Source: Gammaproteobacteria bacterium (lineage in GTDB: Bacteria; Pseudomonadota; Gammaproteobacteria; UBA4575). Taken from it: a DNA stretch of 7,653 nucleotides. The notes beneath the pieces were generated by a model. That model had not been told where the DNA came from. It saw only the letters and a list, made by a program, of their open reading frames with translations, and ran no database searches. Below are positions 1 through 5,758 of this stretch, piece after piece. The position numbers were made by a program, and so were the translations under genes. How positions within the stretch are numbered: position 1 is the stretch's first letter; every line of letters starts with the position of its first letter. The stretch is from the NCBI GenBank assembly GCA_027297825.1, contig JAPUHH010000177.1, positions 1 to 7,653 on the forward strand, read 5' to 3'.

Positions 1-353
1 CAGCAGGGTATATGGATGCTGTCTCAGACTGGGTTCCAAGTGTAGACATCAAAGAAGATAAGGATGCTTATGAGGTCAGCGCGGATGTGCCGGGTGTGGA
101 TCCTAAAGACATTGACGTCTCTTTGGAAGAGGGCGTGCTGACGGTCAAAGGAGAACGTAAGGCAGAGAACAAGGATGAAGGCAAAGGCTATACTAGGACA
201 GAACGTGTATATGGAAATTTTAGCCGGCGTTTTACTTTGCCGGATACCGTCGATGCAGATAACATCTCTGCGAAAACAGAGCATGGAGTATTAACGCTTC
301 GGATCCCAAAAAAGGAAAAGGCGTTACCCAAGAAAATAGCGGTAGAGGGATGA
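1..353 (+). CDS. Hsp20-family small heat-shock protein, 5' end cut by window edge
   Basis: ATP-independent holdase of the alpha-crystallin family, which binds unfolding proteins in the cytosol until DnaK/DnaJ-type chaperones refold them. The visible part starts close to the usual junction into the alpha-crystallin domain (DWVPSVDIKED, then ADVPGVDPKDIDV and GVLTVKGER). It contains the conserved G-V-L signature near the domain end (HGVLTLRIPK, about residues 91-100 counted from the ATG at 12) and a short tail with an I-x-V motif (IAV) of the kind that docks onto neighbouring subunits. The ATG at 12 would give 113 aa, but the frame stays open upstream to base 1 (codons Ala-Gly-Tyr precede it). 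Family members are usually about 140-150 aa, so I read this as the C-terminal three quarters of the gene, with the true start and N-terminal arm outside the window. It is followed by a hairpin and by the co-chaperone gene cbpA on the same strand. The family call is very secure; the exact paralog is not. Confidence 0.93.
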   Translation, partial: AGYMDAVSDWVPSVDIKEDKDAYEVSADVPGVDPKDIDVSLEEGVLTVKGERKAENKDEGKGYTRTERVYGNFSRRFTLPDTVDADNISAKTEHGVLTLRIPKKEKALPKKIAVEG

Positions 354-394
354 ACCACTAACAAGCTTGGCTTGATAATCTGTAAGGATGCAGT

Positions 395-420
395 AGCGCC
401 GCGGTACTCCGCGGCGCTTT
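395..420 (+). terminator. GC-rich hairpin after hsp20, probable terminator
   Basis: Perfect inverted repeat with 10-bp arms AGCGCCGCGG (395-404) and CCGCGGCGCT (409-418), a 4-base loop (TACT), and only three Ts (418-420) before AA. The stem is far more GC-rich than its surroundings and lies 41 bases after the hsp20 stop, which fits a Rho-independent terminator with a weak T-tract. Because the T run is short, some read-through into cbpA is plausible. The hairpin ends about 36 bases before the preferred cbpA start, so it is not placed to hide that gene's ribosome-binding region. Confidence 0.65.
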
Positions 421-454
421 AATGTGTGTCAGTAGACAATACATTGGATGGTTA

Positions 455-1369
455 ATGGAATATAAAGACTATTATAAAATATTAGGTGTTGAGCGTGATA
501 CGGAAGAAGCTGAAATTAAAACGGCTTATCGTCGTCTCGCGCGCAAATTTCATCCCGATGTCAGTAAAGAGCCAAATGCCGAACAAAAATTTAAGGAGCT
601 GGGAGAGGCTTACGAAGTTTTAAAAGACTCTGAAAAACGTCAAGCTTATGACCAGCTTGGAGCAAACTGGAAATCTGGACAAAACTTTAATCCACCACCA
701 GATTGGCAAGGTGGTTTTTCTAGTGCAGATTTCTCTGGTGCCAGATCTGACATATCCGGCTTTAGTGATTTTTTTGAAGCTTTATTTAGCGGAGGCGGAG
801 GATTTACGCAAGGTCAGCACTCCGGCTTTCAGACTCAAGGCGCGGATCAGCATTCCAATATATCTATCAGCTTAGAAGATGCATTTAAAGGTGTTAAAAA
901 ACCTATTCGCATAGGGAATAGGCGCAACTTAGAAGTTAAGATTCCAGCAGGCATTACTACGGGTAAGCGCATTCGTCTAGCGGGCCAAGGTGCAGCAGGA
1001 GCAGGTGGTGGACCGAGTGGCGATCTTTATTTAGAAGTACAAGTCTTAACTCATAGCATCTATAAACTAGATGGTCGAAATGTTTTATTAGACTTGCCGA
1101 TCAGTCCGTGGGAAGCGGCATTGGGTGCTCGTATACAAGTGCCCACCTTAGGCGGGCGTGTTGAGGCTACAATACCGAAGGGATCGCAATCGGGTAAAAA
1201 ATTACGTTTAAAGAAACGTGGCCTGCCTGGAAGTCCAGATGGAGATCAAATTGTGACCTTGAAAATAGTAATGCCAACAGCATCCACTGAAGAAGATCAG
1301 CAATTTTATCGAGACATGGGAAAACGCTTTGTATTTAATCCACGCAAGACCCTAGATACGTATAATTAG
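455..1369 (+). CDS. cbpA: CbpA, DnaJ-class co-chaperone (curved-DNA-binding protein)
   Basis: Hsp40 co-chaperone that stimulates the ATPase of DnaK and, in E. coli, also binds the nucleoid. From the start chosen here it is 304 aa, against 306 in E. coli. A J domain covers residues 1-70, with the HPD motif at 33-35. A Gly/Phe-rich linker follows (about 70-131), then two substrate-binding beta domains (about 134-200 and 201-275) carrying the CbpA-typical stretches VKIPAG (161-166) and SPWEAALGA (217-225). There is no CxxCxGxG zinc-finger region, so this is a class II J protein, not DnaJ. The tail FNPRK also matches CbpA. The frame can be opened at an ATG at 422, but homologs begin M-E-x-K-D-Y-Y, so I choose the ATG at 455; its Shine-Dalgarno is poor (GGATGG, 446-451). 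The protease gene follows after 36 bases and probably shares the transcript. The inhibitor gene cbpM, which follows cbpA in E. coli, is not here. Confidence 0.92.
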   Translation: MEYKDYYKILGVERDTEEAEIKTAYRRLARKFHPDVSKEPNAEQKFKELGEAYEVLKDSEKRQAYDQLGANWKSGQNFNPPPDWQGGFSSADFSGARSDISGFSDFFEALFSGGGGFTQGQHSGFQTQGADQHSNISISLEDAFKGVKKPIRIGNRRNLEVKIPAGITTGKRIRLAGQGAAGAGGGPSGDLYLEVQVLTHSIYKLDGRNVLLDLPISPWEAALGARIQVPTLGGRVEATIPKGSQSGKKLRLKKRGLPGSPDGDQIVTLKIVMPTASTEEDQQFYRDMGKRFVFNPRKTLDTYN

Positions 1370-1405
1370 TTACGATCAAATTTTTATAAAGATATGTAGT
1401 TAAAA

Positions 1406-2764
1406 ATGTTGCAAAAAATAATTTACATTTTTGTCTTGTTTGGCGGTCTCTTGAGTTTGACAACAACCTCAATTGCGGGTTTTCCGGTTAGTGTGAATGG
1501 TCAGCCATTGCCAACGTTAGCACCCATGTTAGAAAGCACGACACCTGCAGTGGTTAATATTTCTACCACCGGAAGGGTGGTAGTACGCGATCCATTTTTT
1601 GATGATCCGTTTTTCCGTCGATTTTTTGATGTGCCACAACGGCAACGAGAGCGACGCACTACGGGGCTTGGTTCAGGGGTTATTTTTGATGCAAAGAATG
1701 GCTACATCGTGACAAATTCACATGTCATTGTTAAAGCCGAAGATATTGTAGTGACGTTGGAAGATGGGCAGAAATTTAATGCCGAAGTGATTGGCCAAGA
1801 TCCGGGTGCGGACATTGCGGTGATTCAAATTAAAGCAAAACACTTAACCGAAATTTCTTTCGGTGATTCGGATCGTTTACGTCAAGGCGACTTTGTAGTG
1901 GCCATTGGCAATCCATTTGGATTAGGACAAACCGTGACCTCTGGAATCGTGAGTGCATTGGGCCGCAGTGGTTTGGGTATTGAATCTTATGAAGATTTTA
2001 TTCAAACCGATGCTTCTATTAATCCTGGCAACTCTGGAGGCGCATTGGTAAATTTACGTGGTGAATTGGTTGGCATCAACACTGCTATTTATGGCCCAAA
2101 TGGCGGTAATGTCGGAATTGGTTTTGCCATTCCAATAAACATGGCTAAACAGATTACTGCGCAATTGACTGAGTATGGTGAAGTAAAACGAGGACGTTTA
2201 GGTTTCTCTGCTCAAAATTTAACACCTCAATTAGCTGAAGCATTTGGAACGTCACGCAACAAAGGGGTGGTGGTATCACAGGTGGAATCTCAATCTCCGG
2301 CAGAACAAGCCGGCATGCAGGTGGGAGATGTGATTGTTGCTGTGAATGGACGTGAAGTTGAAAGTTCGGCACAAGTGCGAAATGAAATCGGATTATTACG
2401 TATTGGCAGTCGCGTTAAAATTGAAATGTTACGCAATGGGAAGCCGCATATATTGACGGCTACGGTTCAAGAGCAAGTGACCAACAGTATCAGCGGGGAA
2501 GAGCTTAGCCAAAAGTTAACAGGGGCAGAATTTAGTGAGATATCTGAAGAGGCAAGTCGTGGTGTAACCGCCGGAATAGAGGTCGTGAGCGTAAAAGGCT
2601 ATGCGGCTACAGCAGGCTTGCAAAAAGGCGACATCATTATCAGTTTGAATAAAAAGCGTGTCAAAACGATCCAGGATATGCAGGCTGCAATTAAAAAAAA
2701 TCCAAATGCGTTGTTGTTGAATATACAACGCGATGCACGCGGTTTATTTGTTCTTATACAATAG
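1406..2764 (+). CDS. degQ: DegQ/DegP-type periplasmic serine endoprotease (HtrA family)
   Basis: Envelope protein-quality protease/chaperone that degrades misfolded periplasmic and outer-membrane proteins. The 452-aa product begins with a signal peptide (hydrophobic 5-20, likely cleavage near SIA-G, 22-25). The trypsin-like domain shows the full triad: His106 in TNSHV, Asp136 in GADIAV and Ser210 in NPGNSGG. Two PDZ domains follow (about 260-355 and 370-452); the first begins with RGRLGF, the carboxylate-binding loop region, and the protein ends in the typical FVLIQ. The LA loop is short and rich in Phe and Arg (about 60-85), without the long Gln-rich insert of E. coli DegP, so DegQ is the better name, although DegP/MucD naming is also used for such proteins. 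The start at 1406 gives a complete signal peptide, but the Shine-Dalgarno is weak. It sits 36 bases after cbpA and is probably co-transcribed with it. No sigma-E promoter was convincingly seen. Confidence 0.94.
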   Translation: MLQKIIYIFVLFGGLLSLTTTSIAGFPVSVNGQPLPTLAPMLESTTPAVVNISTTGRVVVRDPFFDDPFFRRFFDVPQRQRERRTTGLGSGVIFDAKNGYIVTNSHVIVKAEDIVVTLEDGQKFNAEVIGQDPGADIAVIQIKAKHLTEISFGDSDRLRQGDFVVAIGNPFGLGQTVTSGIVSALGRSGLGIESYEDFIQTDASINPGNSGGALVNLRGELVGINTAIYGPNGGNVGIGFAIPINMAKQITAQLTEYGEVKRGRLGFSAQNLTPQLAEAFGTSRNKGVVVSQVESQSPAEQAGMQVGDVIVAVNGREVESSAQVRNEIGLLRIGSRVKIEMLRNGKPHILTATVQEQVTNSISGEELSQKLTGAEFSEISEEASRGVTAGIEVVSVKGYAATAGLQKGDIIISLNKKRVKTIQDMQAAIKKNPNALLLNIQRDARGLFVLIQ

Positions 2765-2767
2765 TTA

Positions 2768-2797
2768 TAAGAACCAGCGCGAGGGAGGTTGTTCTTA
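2768..2797. terminator. Weak inverted repeat between convergent degQ and moaD
   Basis: Arms TAAGAAC (2768-2774) and GTTCTTA (2791-2797) are perfect complements around a 16-base loop. They fill the 30-base gap between the degQ stop and the moaD stop, and the right arm contains the moaD stop codon. The position suits a bidirectional terminator, but the stem is short and AT-rich and neither side has a T-tract, so the call is tentative. Confidence 0.3.
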
Positions 2798-3028
2798 GCC
2801 GCCGGTGACGGGAGGAAAGAATGCAACTTCATCCCCATCTTTTACTTCTTGCGTGAAACTTGCATATTCTTGGTTGATGGCTGCTAATAATCGTTCCGGC
2901 CGATCTAAATCATTGGTAGCTTGTTGCCAAATTTCTTCCACAGTCATCGTTCCAGCTACTGTTATTTGATCGCTCGATCGTCCTATGGTTTCTCGAAGAC
3001 TGGCAAAATATTTTACGTTTACGGGCAT
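2795..3028 (-). CDS. moaD: MoaD, small sulfur-carrier subunit of molybdopterin synthase
   Basis: Ubiquitin-fold sulfur carrier. Its C-terminal glycine is adenylated by MoeB and converted to a thiocarboxylate, which MoaE uses to put the dithiolene sulfurs into precursor Z (cPMP). The product is 77 aa from the ATG at 3028, against 81 in E. coli MoaD. It starts with the beta-strand VKYFASLRE, has a central LLAAINQE, and ends in DGDEVAFFPPVTGG, nearly identical to the E. coli C-terminus, with the essential terminal Gly-Gly intact. The frame can also be opened from a TTG at 3040, giving four extra residues; neither start has a clear Shine-Dalgarno, and I prefer ATG because homologs begin right before the first strand. 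It is convergent with degQ and divergent from moaC. The partner gene moaE is not in this window. Confidence 0.93.
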   Translation of the reverse strand: MPVNVKYFASLRETIGRSSDQITVAGTMTVEEIWQQATNDLDRPERLLAAINQEYASFTQEVKDGDEVAFFPPVTGG

Positions 3029-3073
3029 CGTTAATATCAAGTGATGGAATGAACTGCGTACAATTAAAAACTA

Positions 3074-3085
3074 AATGGTACCATT
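3074..3085. promoter_or_regulatory. Perfect 12-bp palindrome in the moaD/moaC divergent spacer
   Basis: AATGGTACCATT is its own reverse complement. It lies between the moaD start (3028) and the preferred moaC start (3117), where both promoters should be. On the minus strand a consensus -35 hexamer TTGACA (plus-strand TGTCAA at 3089-3094) sits just upstream, so the palindrome would fall inside the spacer of a moaD promoter, although I find no good -10 at normal spacing. On the plus strand a TACAAT (3059-3064) could be a -10 for moaC, but its -35 is poor. A repressor site is a reasonable guess; no regulator can be named from sequence. Confidence 0.3.
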
Positions 3086-3106
3086 ACCTGTCAATGAAGC
3101 TAGAGC

Positions 3107-3116
3107 GAGGGATTCA
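3107..3116 (+). promoter_or_regulatory. Shine-Dalgarno that decides the moaC start
   Basis: GAGG at 3107-3110 (within GAGGGA) lies 6 bases before the GTG at 3117. No comparable site precedes the in-frame ATG at 3075, so this element favours initiation at GTG. Confidence 0.6.
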
Positions 3117-3596
3117 GTGAGCAAACTCACACATTTTAATCAGGCTGGTGAGGCCCACATGGTTGATGTTGGGGATAAGCCGATAAGCCACCGAATTGCA
3201 GTCGCGGATGGGCGCATTCTCATGCAAGCGGAAACCCTGCAACTGATTCAAAGCGGCGGCCATAAAAAAGGTGATGTTCTCGCGATCGCACGGATTGCCG
3301 GCATCATGGCAAGCAAGAAAACAGCCGAACTTGTGCCTTTATGCCATCCCTTGTCATTATCTTCGGTTGAAGTGGATTTTAAAATAGAAAGCGCGCCGGC
3401 TGCCATCTATTGTAAAGCCACGGTTGAAACCCGTGGGCAAACGGGTGTGGAAATGGAGGCCCTCACGGCAGTGCAAATTGCATTACTCACGATTTACGAT
3501 ATGTGTAAAGCCGTCGATCGAGGCATGACCTTGCAAGATATCAGTTTACTGAAAAAATCCGGTGGAAAATCGGGTATGTGGGAACGTAAAGGGTAG
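3117..3596 (+). CDS. moaC: MoaC, cyclic pyranopterin monophosphate synthase
   Basis: Cytosolic enzyme that, with the radical-SAM protein MoaA, converts GTP into cyclic pyranopterin monophosphate: MoaC turns the 3',8-cyclo-GTP intermediate into cPMP, the first stable molybdenum-cofactor precursor. From the GTG start it is 159 aa (E. coli 161). It opens with SKLTHFNQAGEAHMVDV, very like E. coli SQLTHINAAGEAHMVDV. The residues I recall as active-site positions in E. coli fall at identical numbers: Lys51 (KKGDV), Asp128 and Lys131 (IYDMCK) and Lys147 (LLKKSGGKSG), and LCHP is at 75-78. This numbering, the Shine-Dalgarno at 3107 and homolog length all argue against the ATG at 3075, which would add 14 residues unlike any MoaC terminus I know. 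It is divergent from moaD; moaA is not in view. Confidence 0.94.
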   Translation: MSKLTHFNQAGEAHMVDVGDKPISHRIAVADGRILMQAETLQLIQSGGHKKGDVLAIARIAGIMASKKTAELVPLCHPLSLSSVEVDFKIESAPAAIYCKATVETRGQTGVEMEALTAVQIALLTIYDMCKAVDRGMTLQDISLLKKSGGKSGMWERKG

Positions 3597-3799
3597 TTTA
3601 TTCCGGCCTCGCAGGATCATTTGTGCCTGGGTGCGAGAAGGGTAGATTGTACCGGTTCGGGTAAAACCTGGATCTGTAACAAAATGTGTCTTCAAGCTCG
3701 CAATGCATAGGTTTTTAAACACCACAAACTTATACTATGGCATATGGCCTGTAGTTTGTGTTGACCGAAAAATTTCAGAATTAGAACGGGAAAGCGTCG
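3597..3799 (+). other. Non-coding gap before the asmA operon
   Basis: About 200 bases without a convincing gene. The first part holds an imperfect hairpin with outer arms CTCGCA (3608-3613) and TGCGAG (3632-3637) and a possible inner CAGG/CCTG pairing; it lies 11 bases after moaC but has no T-tract, so it is at best a weak terminator. The second part holds the inverted repeat and possible promoter listed separately. The region is the natural place for the promoter of the four-gene run that follows. Confidence 0.5.
3723..3760. repeat. Inverted repeat flanking a possible -10 box upstream of asmA
   Basis: Arms CACAAACT (3723-3730) and AGTTTGTG (3753-3760) are perfect 8-bp complements with a 22-base loop. 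Immediately inside the left arm is TATACT (3731-3736), which differs from the consensus -10 (TATAAT) at one base. The stretch upstream has no good -35 at 16-18 bases. The loop has further partial symmetry (ACTA at 3734-3737 with TAGT at 3752-3755, and GGC/GCC around ATATG). This could be an operator placed over a promoter, or a transcript hairpin; there is no T-tract to make it a terminator. It ends 40 bases before the asmA start. Confidence 0.35.
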
Positions 3800-5758
3800 A
3801 TGAAAATTATTAAATATTTACTCATGGCCGTCGTGGCATTCGTTCTGCTGTTTATTGGCGCAGCCGTCTTTTTCGTCGCCACCTTTGACCCGAATGCTTA
3901 TAAAGAACAAATAGTCGCTAAAGTCAAAGAAGCCACAGGGCGTGATCTTGCCTTAGCGGGTGATATTGATATTTCCTTGTTTCCATGGCTGGGTTTCTCA
4001 TTGGGTAGTACTCAATTTGGTAATGCTCCAGGTTTTAGTGATGCACCTATGGTTAGTGTGGAAGAGGTCGATGTACGCGTTGCATTGGCTCCATTGCTAA
4101 AAGGGAAGATTGAAGCCGCCAAAGTCAAACTACATGGTTTAAAAGTAAACCTACAAACCAATGCGCAAGGTGTCACTAACTGGGATGATTTAGTCAGTGA
4201 ATCAACCACGGAAGAAGCAGAAAGCAGTTCCGAGACTCCCGAATTTGAGCTGGTGATTAATGGAATAGAAGTTAAGGATGCAGAACTGTTATGGCAAGAC
4301 GACCAAGCAGGCACCAAGATTCAAATTGTATCTTTAAATCTAACCACGGGAGAAGTCATTGACGGTAAACCGACTGCTGTGAACCTTGACTTGAAAATGA
4401 AAAATGCTGCACCGTTAATGGAGGCAAGTTTAGTCATTGTGACCAAGGCGTTATTTGATTCCAGGGCGCAGACACTTAACCTAAATGGTTTGCATGTTGA
4501 CTTGCATACTACTGGAGAGTCTTTTCCAAATGGCGCATTAGACTTAGATCTGAATGCGGATATGAGTGGTAACTTAAAGAGTCAAGAGTTTGCTTTACAA
4601 AACACCACCATCAAAATTGCGGGTACCGGGGATGCCTTCCCCGAGGGAAAACTTGATGCAGTGTTGCAAGCCACGATCGATGCAAATCTTGAGAAGGAAA
4701 CTTTAAGTCTTTCCTCATTAGTAGTATCGATGCTGGATACAAAGTTGGCGGGTAATGCATCGGTACAATCCTTTGACAAGCCAAACATCAAATTTTCGTT
4801 AGCTTCCGACTTGTTGGATTTGGATAAGTTATTACCGACTTCTAGTGCTGAAGAAAAAGCCGAGAGCACCCCTGCCGATGAAAATGAGCCGATTGAACTG
4901 CCAGTCGAAACCATGCGAGATCTTAAAGTGAACGGCGATATTACAGTCGGCACTTTAAAAATTTCTGGTATGACCATGACCAATGTGAAAGCAACGATCT
5001 CTGCAAAAAATGGATTATTGCAAGTTACGCCTATGTCGATGAATCTTTATGGTGGCACCATGAAAGGTAAAGCTAGCGTCGATGTGCGTGGCAAAACTCC
5101 CAAATATGCATTGGTGAGCGATCTAGTGGGTGTGCAAATTGATAAACTCAGTATAGATTTTTTAGGTGAAAAGCAAGCCTATGTGCGAGGCATCAGTAAT
5201 CTTTCGCTCGATGTGAATACGACGGGCAACAGTGTTGCAGAGCTTAAACGCGCATTGGCGGGAAAGGTGAACTTGAATGCCGGTGATGGAGCCCTGCGCG
5301 ATAAAAAGATGGCGACATATATCGAAAAAGCTGCCGCCTTTATGAAAGGCCGTGAACCTAAAGCCACGGGGGAAGAAGTGGTGTTCAATAAATTATTTGG
5401 CACGTTTAATATCACCAATGGCTTAGCGGACAACAAGGACTTCAAGCTGGATTCTCCTCTGATATTTGCTAAGGGTGAAGGTGAAGTCGATATCGGACAA
5501 TCCAAAACAGATTATAAAATTTCAATAGGCTTGTCTGATGAGCCTGGTGGCTATGCAATTCCGATTACTATCAAAGGCCCGTTTAACGATTTAAGTTACG
5601 GTATCGATCTGCAAGCGGCACTCGATGCCAAGCAAGCTGCCATTGTAGAAAAAAAGAAAGAAGAATTAATAGAAGAGTTTGAAGAGAAAAAAGCAGAAAA
5701 AGTTGAAGAGCTCAAAGAAAAATTAGGCGATATATTAAAAGACATAAAGCTATTTTAA
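3800..5758 (+). CDS. AsmA-family membrane-anchored envelope protein
   Basis: A 652-aa inner-membrane protein with one N-terminal transmembrane segment (about 6-27) and a large periplasmic part. The AsmA N-terminal signature follows directly: FDPNAYKEQI (29-38), TGRDLALAGDIDISLFPWLG (46-65) and LLKGKIEAAKVKLHGLKVNL (99-118). The C-terminal AsmA region runs from about 375 to 600 (YALVSDLVGVQIDKL; LSLDVNTTGNSVAELKRALAGKVNL). The family belongs to the AsmA/TamB group of beta-groove proteins linked to outer-membrane assembly and phospholipid transport. The middle (228-304) shows two copies of a 38-residue repeat. The tail (about 606-650) is an unusually Lys/Glu-rich predicted helix. The start has GGGAAAG 6 bases upstream and gives the complete anchor. 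The stop overlaps the next ATG by one base (TAATG), so translation is probably coupled to the SRPBCC gene. The exact substrate is unknown; the family call is secure, and the symbol asmA would be approximate. Confidence 0.92.
   Translation: MKIIKYLLMAVVAFVLLFIGAAVFFVATFDPNAYKEQIVAKVKEATGRDLALAGDIDISLFPWLGFSLGSTQFGNAPGFSDAPMVSVEEVDVRVALAPLLKGKIEAAKVKLHGLKVNLQTNAQGVTNWDDLVSESTTEEAESSSETPEFELVINGIEVKDAELLWQDDQAGTKIQIVSLNLTTGEVIDGKPTAVNLDLKMKNAAPLMEASLVIVTKALFDSRAQTLNLNGLHVDLHTTGESFPNGALDLDLNADMSGNLKSQEFALQNTTIKIAGTGDAFPEGKLDAVLQATIDANLEKETLSLSSLVVSMLDTKLAGNASVQSFDKPNIKFSLASDLLDLDKLLPTSSAEEKAESTPADENEPIELPVETMRDLKVNGDITVGTLKISGMTMTNVKATISAKNGLLQVTPMSMNLYGGTMKGKASVDVRGKTPKYALVSDLVGVQIDKLSIDFLGEKQAYVRGISNLSLDVNTTGNSVAELKRALAGKVNLNAGDGALRDKKMATYIEKAAAFMKGREPKATGEEVVFNKLFGTFNITNGLADNKDFKLDSPLIFAKGEGEVDIGQSKTDYKISIGLSDEPGGYAIPITIKGPFNDLSYGIDLQAALDAKQAAIVEKKKEELIEEFEEKKAEKVEELKEKLGDILKDIKLF
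4481..4711 (+). repeat. Two 38-residue repeats inside the AsmA-like protein
   Basis: Residues 228-265 and 266-303 of the AsmA-like protein align with a constant 38-residue offset. The clearest matching core is TGESFPNGALD (238-248) against TGDAFPEGKLD (276-286), followed by a similar hydrophobic pattern. A weaker third unit may follow from about 304. The DNA copies have diverged, so this is old structural repetition of a beta-strand unit, not a recent duplication. Confidence 0.6.

Noticed and set aside
361..385. Possible cbpA promoter with GATAAT at 374-379
   Set aside because: No acceptable -35 at normal spacing, no sigma-32 type CCCCAT element, and any transcript would run straight into the hairpin at 395.
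422..454. Upstream ATG for cbpA adding 11 residues
   Set aside because: It starts directly at the foot of the hairpin, has no Shine-Dalgarno, and its residues are absent from CbpA homologs, which begin at the M-E-x-K-D-Y-Y position.
3075..3116. ATG at 3075 as moaC start
   Set aside because: It lies in the palindrome without a Shine-Dalgarno and would shift the active-site numbering away from E. coli MoaC; the GTG at 3117 has both a Shine-Dalgarno and homolog support.
3601..3799. Small RNA or riboswitch in the gap before asmA
   Set aside because: Only weak, short hairpins are present, with no recognisable riboswitch core and no T-tract terminator.
4012..4983. Long antisense open frames within the AsmA-like gene
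   Set aside because: Low-complexity Ser-rich translations opposite a well-supported coding gene, with no domain and no ribosome site; shadows of the real frame.
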